Of a stretch of 64,000 nt of DNA, positions 56,601 to 64,000 are shown piece after piece. The DNA lies in the NCBI RefSeq assembly GCF_000153205.1, contig NZ_CH672427.1, positions 705,857 to 769,856 of the forward strand, written 5' to 3'. A program made the translations under genes and the position numbers. Below the pieces are notes generated by a model. It did not search any database. It had not been told where the DNA came from and saw nothing but the letters and a program-made list of their open reading frames with translations. How positions within the stretch are numbered: the stretch's first letter is position 1; each line of letters opens with the position of its first letter. This DNA is from Nitrococcus mobilis Nb-231. GTDB taxonomy: Bacteria; Pseudomonadota; Gammaproteobacteria; Nitrococcales; Nitrococcaceae.

Positions 56601-58332
56601 GGCCGAGCAGCCCCAGACCCCGCTCGGCAAATAATGCCACTACATCGTCCGGCCTGACCCCCGCCGCGATCAGCCCATGACCCAACCGGTTGGCCTGGGC
56701 GTTCAACTGCCCGTAGCTCAGGTCCTGCCCCTGGCAGCTCGCCGCCAGCCGCTGCGGATGCTCGGCTACGCGATCCTCGAACAATCCGACATAGCCACGC
56801 GCAAAAGGATAGACATGTTGCGTCCGGTTCCACTCATCGAGGAGCTCGAAGCGCTCGGCCTCCGGCAACATCGGCAACTCACCCACTCGGCGCTCGGGAT
56901 CCGCCAACATCGCCCGCAGCAGCTCACACCAGTGCCCCGCCAGACGCGCCACCGTCGCGTGATCGAAAAGCTCCGTGCGATAAGTCAGCGCCGCACTTAA
57001 CCCCCCGCCTTCCTCCAGCGTGTCCAGCGTGAGATCAAACTGCGTGCTGCCAACCTCCCGCGACAACGCCTCGATGCGCAGCCCCCGCAGTTCGATCGAC
57101 GCCGCCGCGCTGCGCGCCTGATGGTTGTACATCACCTGAAACAGCGGGTTGTGGCTTAGGCTGCGCGCCGGCTGCAGCGCCTCCACTAGCTGCTCGAACG
57201 GCAAATCCTGGTGCGCCTGCGCCCCCAGCGCCGTCTCCCGCACCCGCCCCAGCAACTCGACCACGCGAACACCACCGTCGAGCGGCGTGCGCCACACCTG
57301 GGTGTTGACGAAAAAACCAATCAGCCCCTCGGTCTCCACTCGGTGGCGATTGGCAATCGGCACCCCCACCCGCAGGTCGCCCTGCCCCGTGTAACGATAG
57401 AGCAGCACTTTGAACGCCGCCAACAGCAGCATCGGCAGCGTAACCTCGTGCGCCCGGGCCAACGCCCGTAGCCGCTGCACCAGCTCCGCCTCGAGTGCAA
57501 AATCGTAGCGCCTCCCCCGCTCGCTCGGAACCGCCCGGCGCGCTCGATCCGTGGGCAGCTCCAGCACCGGGTGATGCTCACCAAGCTGCGCGCGCCAGTA
57601 AGCGAGCTGGCGCTCCCCCTCACCCGCCTCCATCCACTGGCGCTGCCACAGCGCGTAGTCAGCGTACTGAATCGGCAGCGCCGCCAACTCCGGCGCTTCC
57701 CCCTGGCGGTACGCCGCATAAGCGCGCGCAAACTCCTCTACCAGCACCTCCATCGACCAGGCATCGCAGACAATATGGTGCAGCGTCACCAGCAGCACAT
57801 GCTCCCGTGCTCCCAGCCGCAATAGCCGCACCCGCAGCAACGGTCCACGCTCCAGATCAAACGCCCCACCGGCCTCGGCTTCAGCGAGCTCAATCACCCG
57901 CCGCTCCCGCTCCTCGACCCTGGCGCAAGCTTCTCCGAGGTCCTCCCGGTCCAGCTCTATCGGAGCCGGCAGTTGAACCGTCTGAATCACCTCCCCGCTT
58001 GTCCGGTGAAACGTCGTCCTAAGCACCTCATGGCGCTTCACCAAAAAATCAAATGCCTTACCCAGTGCGCCGATATCCAGCTCACCTTTTAGCCTTATCG
58101 CACCGGGAACATTGTAGGCACTGCTCTGCGGCTCCAGCTGCCACAAAAACCATAACCGACTCTGGGCGTAGGAAAGCACGCGCGTGTGGTCCTTCCCGGC
58201 AATGCCGGAAGGAATGGGAAGCAAGGAGAAATCGATGTCTTGCTTCCGCAATTGCTGAAAGAAAACGCGCTTCTTTTCCGGGGATAGATCAATAAACCGC
58301 TGCGCCAACCCCAAAGCAGCATCCATCGTCAT
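53641..58332 (-). CDS. Non-ribosomal peptide synthetase, C-A-T-E
   Basis: This 1563-aa protein holds a condensation domain (motif HHIVCDA at 185-191, with Ala in place of the usual Gly), an adenylation domain (about 500-1010; YTSGSTGVPKGV, YGPAECSDD), a thiolation site LGGDSI and an epimerisation domain at the C-terminus (HHLVTDGVSWRIL, ELEGHGRED, RTVGWFTTAFPV). Aligned by eye to GrsA, the binding-pocket residues read D-I-W-E-L-T-A-D-D. I recall this pattern for 2,4-diaminobutyrate in pyoverdine synthetases, so a D-Dab residue is likely but not proven. No thioesterase follows. Confidence 0.88.
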   Translation of the reverse strand: MTMDAALGLAQRFIDLSPEKKRVFFQQLRKQDIDFSLLPIPSGIAGKDHTRVLSYAQSRLWFLWQLEPQSSAYNVPGAIRLKGELDIGALGKAFDFLVKRHEVLRTTFHRTSGEVIQTVQLPAPIELDREDLGEACARVEERERRVIELAEAEAGGAFDLERGPLLRVRLLRLGAREHVLLVTLHHIVCDAWSMEVLVEEFARAYAAYRQGEAPELAALPIQYADYALWQRQWMEAGEGERQLAYWRAQLGEHHPVLELPTDRARRAVPSERGRRYDFALEAELVQRLRALARAHEVTLPMLLLAAFKVLLYRYTGQGDLRVGVPIANRHRVETEGLIGFFVNTQVWRTPLDGGVRVVELLGRVRETALGAQAHQDLPFEQLVEALQPARSLSHNPLFQVMYNHQARSAAASIELRGLRIEALSREVGSTQFDLTLDTLEEGGGLSAALTYRTELFDHATVARLAGHWCELLRAMLADPERRVGELPMLPEAERFELLDEWNRTQHVYPFARGYVGLFEDRVAEHPQRLAASCQGQDLSYGQLNAQANRLGHGLIAAGVRPDDVVALFAERGLGLLGLIIGVFKAGGGYLPLDPRQPVRRLAQMLDLSRARVVVSTECLRAVLEQALAELPAERRPIWLTLEALSGQDWPVHDPGVRTGPHHLAYVIYTSGSTGVPKGVMVEQAGMLNNQLSKVPYLGLTEGDVIAQTAAAGFDISVWQFLTGLLCGARVEIVPDAIAHDPMALLKHVNATGITVLESVPSLIQGMLAEEAVELKGLRWLLPTGEALAPELARQWFRRYPHIPLVNAYGPAECSDDVALHTLREGPASGTVHLPIGRPTDNTRLYVLDGQLQPVPVGVTGELCIAGAGVGRGYLHDPARTAQAFVPHPYAQTPGERLYRSGDLARWRADGVLEYVGRSDHQVKVRGFRIELGEIEARLLEHQGVREAVVVVREAPSGKHLVGYVVPTALEAGAGLGDALKAHLKEAIPEYMVPGQIVVLEQLPLTPNGKLDRKALPEPEWESRDYVAPQTELEHQLAGIWQELLGVKRISMTDNFFELGGDSILIIQVVSRARRFGIGLAPRDLFQHQTLEALARVAQPAKEAAIDQGPVAGEVALTPIQSWFFEMEIPQRHHWNQSVLLKMWEALDPSSLEHVLRQLVVHHDALRLRYRQAGGRWIQSHVSLEDERQRWQAELLLWVKQARDAEEIRRIADEAQRSLSLIQGPLLRGVHISLPDGTARLLLVAHHLVTDGVSWRILLEDLQTAHIQLLAGQEIDLPAKTSAFKTWSEKLTTYACSESLKDELPYWMAQLGGGIEDLPQDRPWGENLVKHAGNLSLRLDRERTRQLLKQAPAAYGTQINDLLLAALARVLCRWGKRKSVLVELEGHGREDLFGIDVSRTVGWFTTAFPVRLTPRGAIADSIEAVQEQLRSVPNRGLGYGVLRYLGEPQVRAQLQTLSPPRITFNYLGQFDQSFDEGGLFVPAPESGGSGRSEDAPLTNWLEVNGRVYGGELKLTWSFSKARYCPATVQGLIEAYRAELVALIEHCTDRHASGLVLSGQSLAQP

Positions 58333-61300
58333 CGCGCTTCCAGCTCCGTTAGAAGTGCATCAAGCCGGTCGGTTTTCTCATCGGTCAGACCGGCCGCCTC
58401 GGAGGCCTCGATACTCTGCGCGAGCTGCTCCAGGGTGGTGCTCTCGAAGATGCGCCGCAGCGGCACGGCGACCCGTAGCTCCTTCTGCACACGCGATACC
58501 ACCTGAGTCGCCAAAAGCGAATGGCCACCAAGGGCGAAGAAGTCGTCGTACACCCCTACCCGATCGAGCCTGAGTACTGCCTGCCAGATTTCGGCCAGCT
58601 TTGCTTCGGTCGCGCTCCTCGGCGCGACATATTCCTGCTGCGCCTGGCCTATATCCGGTGCCGGCAGCGCATTGCGATCCACTTTGCCGTTGGGCATGAG
58701 TGGCAGCCGCGTGAGCCATACATACCAGCCGGGCACCATGTGCTCGGGCAGCCATGTCCGGAGATACCCACCCAACTCATCCCGGTACGCCGCCTGCACC
58801 TGCCCACTGGCTCGCGCCAGATCGGAGCCCACCGGCACCACATAGGCCACCAGCCGCATATCCCCCGATGCGTCCTCACGTGCCGTTACTACGGCTTCAC
58901 GCACAATATTTTGCTCCCGTAGCCGCGCCTCGATCTCGCCCAGCTCAATCCGGAAGCCCCGAATCTTCACCTGGTGGTCAATCCGACCGACGTATTCGAG
59001 CACCCCGTCGGCACGCCAACGCCCCAGATCACCGGTACGGTACAGTCGCTCCCCGTCCTCCCTTGCATAGGGATGAGGCACAAACCGCTCCGCCGTCAGC
59101 GCAGGTCGGTGGCGGTAACCGCGAGCGAGCCCCCGCCCACCGACGTAGATTTCCCCGACCAGGCCCGTAGCGACCGGTTCGAGCTGAGAATCCAGCACAT
59201 AAATCTGCATGGACGGGGTCGGCTTGCCGATGGGAATACGATCATCGTAGACGTGAGGATGAATATTCCATGCCGTGCACCATACCGTGCCCTCGGTCGG
59301 TCCGTATTCGTTGACCAGCCTGGTGTCGGACAGCTTCTCAAAGTGCCGGGCCGGGAGATCGCTCGAACACGTTTCACCAGCCACGATCGCGCAGCGCAGA
59401 CCGGTCGTGCCGAGGGCATCCAGAATCTGGTCGTAAAAGGACGGCAGAGTCAGCACATGCGAGACGCCGTGCCGGGCCACTCGCTCGGCGATTCGGTTGG
59501 GGTCCTTGCGCTGCCTATCGTCGAGGAGACACAGCTTTCCTCCTTGAGCTAGCGTCCAGAAAATCCCCGCAACGGAGCTGTCGAAGGAAAACGAGGACAA
59601 TAGCAAAAAGCCAGCAACTTTCTCCTGATAAAAAGCCAGCCGCGCAACCGTTGAGGCCACAGCATTGGCGTGGCTCACCATCACGCCCTTCGGTTGGCCG
59701 GTCGACCCGGACGTATAGATGAGATATGCCAAATTAAAAGAGTCTACTGTCGGCGCAGGAGTCGTGCTGTCGCACCGTTTGATCGATGACTCCGTATCGA
59801 GGTAGATAACCTCGACGTGCTCCTCGACAGTAAGCCTCTGCGCGAGAGTCTCGCTAGTTAAAATGCAACGGGCGCCGGAATCCTGCACCATGAACGCGCT
59901 CCGTTCGGGAGGGTAGCTCGGGTCCAGCGGCAAATAGGCACCGCCTGCCTTCAGGATACCGAGCAAGGCCACGATCACCTCCACCGGGTTACCCAGACAG
60001 ACACCGACCACATCCTCTGGGGAGACGCCACGTTCGCGCAGAAAATGAGCCAACCTGTTTGCACGCCGATTCAGTTCGGCGTAACTGATCTCTACATCCT
60101 CGAATACGAGTGCGATGGCGTCGGGCGAACGCCCGGCCTGGAGTTCGAAGAGTCGATGGAGAAACACGGCATCAGGGCACTTTCTATCATCACCGGCGCT
60201 GAACTCGCGCAGAACCCTGCTGCGCTCCTGAGCGCCCAGCAGACCAATCTGCTGCAATGCCCGATCCCAATCGCTGCCGGCGTTCTTTATAAAAACCAGA
60301 AACTGTTCGAGCCATACGGCCACGGTCTCTTTAGAAAACGCCTGGACCGCATAGGCTATACGGAACGTCTGCTCGGCTCCCTCGCTCGAGTACTCGAGGC
60401 TCAGCTTATCCAGCCCCCCATCGTCGCTATTGAGCCGGGTGAGGAGTGAGCGAGCGGCGCCCTGTTCCCCCTGTTTGAATTTGAAACCGAACGGATAGCG
60501 AAACGACGGCCCTCCACTTTTGCTATGGCGCCGAACACTGCTTTGAAAACAGTCCTTCCATGTAAGGCACTCGTCGATCTTGATCTGGAGCGCCTGCATA
60601 TTTTCGCGCAACGACAGCTGCGGCTCGATCCGGCAGACAACCGGCAAAGTATGCGTGAATCGGCCCATTGTTCCAGCAAGCTCCGGATTGCGCTCGTCGG
60701 CCGCAAACCCGACCAGAATCTGGTTCTGCTGCAGCAGCTTGGAAAGAAAGGCCGCCCATAGGGAGAAAAGGACGCTCCGCGTGGATGCGCCCAGGTTGGC
60801 TGCGATCCGACCGGCGGCCCGGCCGGCTTCCGGATCGGAGGCCTCGATCCGATCGATCTGGGAAACGTCTTTGGAACGCCTCTCCAACGGCAGCTGCTGC
60901 TCGAGCAAAACCGGATCCAGGAGAGCGGCTCGCCAGAACGCCTCGCCCTGCCTACCGAAATCGCTTTCCAGCAGCTCGTTTTGCCACTCCGAGTAATCGA
61001 CGTACTGCAGTATCTCCGATGCCGGTTGGTCTGCGCCGGCGCAAATATCACGCAGCTCAACAGCAAACTGCTCCAGAGCCGTCTCGTCCGCGTTGCAAAG
61101 CGGCACAGCGACGACTACCCGGGTTCCGCCATTTACTCCCCGCAACAACGTGAGGCTCAGCACCGGCCCGGACGCAACATCGATTATCTCTCGGAAAGCA
61201 TTCCAACCTTCATCTTCCTCCGAAGCATCGATGATCTGGAAAGAATAAAGCGGGGCCGGAGAAATGACCTGGATCGGAAATTTCAATCCCGGGATCTCCT

Positions 61301-61502
61301 GATATGTCGTACGCAGGATCTCGTGCCGACGGCATAGCTGCTCGACCGCCATGCGCAACCGATCGACCTCGATTTCTGTTCCAAAATCGATCATGCCGAT
61401 CGCACATGGCGTCTTGCCGAACGCTTTTTGTACCTCGATTACGCTCACCTGCTGAGAAGACAACCGAAATCCTTCGACTGACGTTGGCCGAATGTCCATC
61501 AC
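58329..61502 (-). CDS. Non-ribosomal peptide synthetase, interface (dead C)-A-T
   Basis: The 1057-aa product begins with a condensation-like domain (about 1-430), in which the HHxxxDG site reads PLCNADE, so it should not catalyse condensation. A complete A domain (about 450-960; IYTSGSTGQPKGVM, GPTEGTVW) and T domain (LGGHSL) follow. The pocket reads about D-S-A-T-I-A-E-V-W, nearer to the histidine code than to the aspartate one. Dead C-like interface domains are known in siderophore clusters, where they recruit a stand-alone beta-hydroxylase. The next gene upstream is such an enzyme. Its end overlaps the C-A-T-E start. Confidence 0.85.
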   Translation of the reverse strand: MMDIRPTSVEGFRLSSQQVSVIEVQKAFGKTPCAIGMIDFGTEIEVDRLRMAVEQLCRRHEILRTTYQEIPGLKFPIQVISPAPLYSFQIIDASEEDEGWNAFREIIDVASGPVLSLTLLRGVNGGTRVVVAVPLCNADETALEQFAVELRDICAGADQPASEILQYVDYSEWQNELLESDFGRQGEAFWRAALLDPVLLEQQLPLERRSKDVSQIDRIEASDPEAGRAAGRIAANLGASTRSVLFSLWAAFLSKLLQQNQILVGFAADERNPELAGTMGRFTHTLPVVCRIEPQLSLRENMQALQIKIDECLTWKDCFQSSVRRHSKSGGPSFRYPFGFKFKQGEQGAARSLLTRLNSDDGGLDKLSLEYSSEGAEQTFRIAYAVQAFSKETVAVWLEQFLVFIKNAGSDWDRALQQIGLLGAQERSRVLREFSAGDDRKCPDAVFLHRLFELQAGRSPDAIALVFEDVEISYAELNRRANRLAHFLRERGVSPEDVVGVCLGNPVEVIVALLGILKAGGAYLPLDPSYPPERSAFMVQDSGARCILTSETLAQRLTVEEHVEVIYLDTESSIKRCDSTTPAPTVDSFNLAYLIYTSGSTGQPKGVMVSHANAVASTVARLAFYQEKVAGFLLLSSFSFDSSVAGIFWTLAQGGKLCLLDDRQRKDPNRIAERVARHGVSHVLTLPSFYDQILDALGTTGLRCAIVAGETCSSDLPARHFEKLSDTRLVNEYGPTEGTVWCTAWNIHPHVYDDRIPIGKPTPSMQIYVLDSQLEPVATGLVGEIYVGGRGLARGYRHRPALTAERFVPHPYAREDGERLYRTGDLGRWRADGVLEYVGRIDHQVKIRGFRIELGEIEARLREQNIVREAVVTAREDASGDMRLVAYVVPVGSDLARASGQVQAAYRDELGGYLRTWLPEHMVPGWYVWLTRLPLMPNGKVDRNALPAPDIGQAQQEYVAPRSATEAKLAEIWQAVLRLDRVGVYDDFFALGGHSLLATQVVSRVQKELRVAVPLRRIFESTTLEQLAQSIEASEAAGLTDEKTDRLDALLTELEAR

Positions 61503-61515
61503 TTCTCCTTAATCC

Positions 61516-62571
61516 TTAATCGATCTCAAGCTCGGCGCTTCGAAAGGCTTCCGCCATGGCGGTCAAAATCCGCCGATATCCCGTGAATTCGTTGCGGGCA
61601 TGCAAGGTCAACATGTTGTCCAACAGCAGCACATCGCCCTTCTCCCAGGGGAATTCCACCATCGAACGACGATACGCATCCTGCAAATGCAAGATGACCT
61701 CATTCTCTATGGGCGCACCGTCGCCATAAAATGTGTTCTGCGGCAGGTCTTTCTCGGAGAATTCGGCGCGCAGGCCGTCACGGACCTTCTCCGGCAGGCT
61801 CAGCCAGTGGAAAAAGGTCCCATGATTGAACCACACCGCCTCACCGGTCCGCGGGTGCCTGACGATGGCGGGGCCGATCTGTCTCGTGCGCAGGCGATCG
61901 CCGGATTTCCACTCCACCTGGATGCCGACACCGCGGCAATAGGCCTCGACCTCCTGCCTGTCTTGCGTCTGGAACACGGTCTGCCATGGCAGACCCATGC
62001 CATCCCCGTAGTTGCGCACGTACATAATCTTCTTGCGGGCGAACTGATCGCGCACCTCCGGGTCGATGCGCCGCAGCAGGGAGCGGGTATCGCCAAGCGG
62101 CGTTTCACCCCCCGTGGCCGCCGGGGTGTCGCAATAGAAATACAACCGCAGCGGGAAAACCGGGGAATAGGAATGCTCATTATGGGGAAAGATTTTTTCA
62201 TCGGCCGGATAGTCCGTCGATGTGTAGATATTGAAGCTTTTGTCGATCTGGGTGCGTGGTGAGGCCCTGAACAGATATTGGAGGGCGCCGCCTGAAATCG
62301 CATCGATACAGGCATTGAACTCCGCGACATCGGCAACACCGAATCCTCGAAACAGGACTGCGCCGTGCCGACACAGGCGGCTTTCGATCTGTTCGCGATG
62401 TTGCCACCCCCAGTCGGCGAGGCTTACGCCCGCTACGGCGGGCTTGCATGCCAGCGGCAGCGAGCCCTGCTCGATCAGAGGATCGAAGGTGACCAGTTCC
62501 GGCTGACCAGCGGAGATGGTTTTACGTGCACCCGTACCGATCGGAGGCTTTGTAGGCTTCATCGTTTCCAT
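61516..62571 (-). CDS. SyrP-like Fe(II)/2-oxoglutarate beta-hydroxylase (TauD family)
   Basis: The 351-aa protein has the iron-binding HxD/E motif (FPHNEHSYSP) and the distal His plus 2-oxoglutarate arginine (LTLHARNEFTGYRRI). SyrP-type enzymes hydroxylate the beta carbon of Asp or His held on a carrier protein, making a hydroxycarboxylate or hydroxyimidazole iron ligand. ATG 62571 is preceded by GGAG at eight bases. The gene start overlaps the end of the preceding NRPS gene by 13 bases. Confidence 0.85.
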   Translation of the reverse strand: METMKPTKPPIGTGARKTISAGQPELVTFDPLIEQGSLPLACKPAVAGVSLADWGWQHREQIESRLCRHGAVLFRGFGVADVAEFNACIDAISGGALQYLFRASPRTQIDKSFNIYTSTDYPADEKIFPHNEHSYSPVFPLRLYFYCDTPAATGGETPLGDTRSLLRRIDPEVRDQFARKKIMYVRNYGDGMGLPWQTVFQTQDRQEVEAYCRGVGIQVEWKSGDRLRTRQIGPAIVRHPRTGEAVWFNHGTFFHWLSLPEKVRDGLRAEFSEKDLPQNTFYGDGAPIENEVILHLQDAYRRSMVEFPWEKGDVLLLDNMLTLHARNEFTGYRRILTAMAEAFRSAELEID

Positions 62572-64000
62572 GGCATTTCTCCAACATCTGCTGCCCCCAC
62601 CCATGCATTACTGTCGTCATTCGTCTCTGATTCCAGTCGAATTTGCGAAATCGCGCGTCGCTTGATCGGGTGCAGGGTGCGCATCAATTCAGATTGCTCT
62701 TGCATTGCTTTCTTATGCATTGCCTGTTGAATTTCACTTGCGACAGCCTGTAATTGATCCACTTCGACGTCGGGCTCCACAACCAAACGTTGCAGCACGG
62801 CCAGCGTCTGCCTTCCGATACATACAATCGTTTTCTTTTCGAATAGATCGGCCGAATATTCAAAATTCACCTGGAGCCGCTCGCCTGTGGCGGTAAAACT
62901 CGCCACCAAGTCGAGCTCGGCAGCCTGCCTAGCGATCGGAAACTCCTCCGTCACCAGATTCGGCAGCATTGGCGTCAAACCCGGAATTTCCTGATAAATC
63001 AGCTTGACCGTAAAAAGCGGCGCCCTTCCCGAGCGCCGCTCTGGGCGCAGCGCCTCCACTAGCTGCTCGAACGGCAAGTCTTGATGCTCAAAAGCACCGA
63101 GGGTGGTCGATCGCAAGGAGCGCAGAAAATCGAGCATCTTGGGCGTGACAACGCTGACTTTTAAGACCAGTTGGTTGACAAAAAATCCGACCAAGGACTC
63201 GATTTCAGGCCTGTTACGGTTAGCGACATCAGTGCCGACGAGAAACTCCGACTGCCGGGAGTTCTGCTTCAGGACGATCGAAAACGCCGCGAGCAGCAGC
63301 ATGAACAGTGTGACGTCGTGCGCTTGCGCAAAGGCCTTTAGCCGCTGGGTTAGTTCGGAATCGATCGTAAATCTGTGGTTTGCTCCGCGATGACTCGGCA
63401 GCGCCGAGCGCGGTCGGTCGCTCGGCAGCTCAAGTGATGGATGGTGCTCCCCTAGCTGGGCCCGCCAGTAGGCCAGCTGCCGTTCGCGCTCGCCGGCCTC
63501 CATCCACTGACGTTGCCACAGCGCGTAATCGGCATATTGGATTGGCAATGTGGGTAGGCGAGGTTCTAGCCCCTGGCTATAGGCCTCGTACAAGGCAGCG
63601 AACTCGCCGATCACGAGGTTCATCGACCAGCCGTCGGAGACGATGTGATGCATCGTCACCAGCAATACATGATCCTGCTCGGCCAGCCGCAAGAGCTTCA
63701 CCCGCACCAGCGGGCCCGCCTCCAAGTCGAACGGCGCCTTCGCTTCCGCTTCGGCCGATGCCCTTGCCGCGGCGTCGCGATCGGCTTCGGGATAGACGCC
63801 TAGATCCTCTAACGCGATTTCGACCGACGTCGCTTCGTTGATTATCTGATACGGTTGCCCGTCTTCGCCCCGGAAGGTGGTGCGCAGTCCCTCATGCCGT
63901 TTGAGCAGGGCATTGAAGGTATGCTGCAAGGCTTGAGTGTCCAGCCTCCCCTTCAAGCGCATTGCTCCGGGCATGTTGTACGCCGCGCTCTGCGGCTCCA
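62559..64000 (-). CDS. C-terminal condensation domain of an NRPS (runs off the right edge)
   Basis: At least 480 codons form a condensation domain with an intact active site (MHHIVSDGWSMNLVI). A charged tail follows (AMHKKAMQEQSELMRTLHPIKRRAIS). It continues past the window, so earlier modules and any starter are unseen. Ending in a free C domain directly before the hydroxylase and the dead-C module suggests that this C serves the next protein in trans. Confidence 0.85.
   Translation of the reverse strand, partial: EPQSAAYNMPGAMRLKGRLDTQALQHTFNALLKRHEGLRTTFRGEDGQPYQIINEATSVEIALEDLGVYPEADRDAAARASAEAEAKAPFDLEAGPLVRVKLLRLAEQDHVLLVTMHHIVSDGWSMNLVIGEFAALYEAYSQGLEPRLPTLPIQYADYALWQRQWMEAGERERQLAYWRAQLGEHHPSLELPSDRPRSALPSHRGANHRFTIDSELTQRLKAFAQAHDVTLFMLLLAAFSIVLKQNSRQSEFLVGTDVANRNRPEIESLVGFFVNQLVLKVSVVTPKMLDFLRSLRSTTLGAFEHQDLPFEQLVEALRPERRSGRAPLFTVKLIYQEIPGLTPMLPNLVTEEFPIARQAAELDLVASFTATGERLQVNFEYSADLFEKKTIVCIGRQTLAVLQRLVVEPDVEVDQLQAVASEIQQAMHKKAMQEQSELMRTLHPIKRRAISQIRLESETNDDSNAWVGAADVGEMPWKR

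Overview
The window is GC-rich bacterial DNA with tightly packed, often overlapping (ATGA-type) operons, outer-membrane proteins and a PEP-CTERM-like protein, so a Gram-negative proteobacterium. A gammaproteobacterium is my best guess; the species cannot be named from what I see. AT-rich islands, four decayed genes and three insertion sequences mark the accessory parts.

Layout. (1) 269-8672, + strand: a V/A-type ATPase operon in the order SpoIIAA-like protein, B, D, I, K, E, DUF2764-type protein, A. This is a rotated version of the usual E-(DUF2764)-A-B-D-I-K order. Subunit K keeps the residues used for Na+ binding in the Enterococcus rotor. (2) 8645-12428, - strand: a dead OsmC gene, a zinc alcohol dehydrogenase, a bestrophin and a small coiled-coil protein. 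(3) 12702-24769, - strand: a contractile injection system of the extracellular (Afp/PVC-like) type, with a DUF4255 protein, sheath, tube, a long disordered protein, LysM protein, VgrG-like spike, PAAR-like tip, gp25, a J-like baseplate protein fused to an Asp-box propeller, and a tail-I protein. Three membrane-associated proteins follow. No AAA+ ATPase, tape measure, fibre or toxin is visible.

(4) 25388-32638: the most unusual region. A PEP-CTERM-like protein is followed by four small exported proteins that share a motif of the type L-T-x-x-Q-[LM]-D-x-V-[TS]-[AG]-G just after a signal peptide. Next come a RimK-type ATP-grasp ligase, an exported C39 (double-glycine-type) peptidase, an outer-membrane beta-barrel and a convergent LuxR/CsgD-like regulator with a degenerate receiver. 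I read this as a secretion and processing pathway of Fap-amyloid type (C39 peptidase plus barrel) with new substrates. The barrel gene and its upstream region are duplicated at 36.7-39.4 kb. That second copy is split by an intact IS4-family element, and an IS5-family element carrying a nested IS1634-like element lies between the copies.

(5) 39714-46816: a phosphate-selective porin, RecQ, a decayed DUF1326/DUF2182 fusion, an FHA-GGDEF diguanylate cyclase, and a divergent tyrosine recombinase/KfrA-like pair with a palindromic operator. (6) 46851-64000, all on - and running off the right edge: a siderophore cluster. It holds an NRPS ending in a condensation domain, a SyrP-like beta-hydroxylase, an NRPS with a dead condensation-like (interface) domain plus A-T, an NRPS C-A-T-E, a 57-aa protein, a cyclic-peptide ABC exporter, a TonB receptor behind a Fur-box-like sequence, and a PepSY/flavodoxin/FAD ferric reductase.
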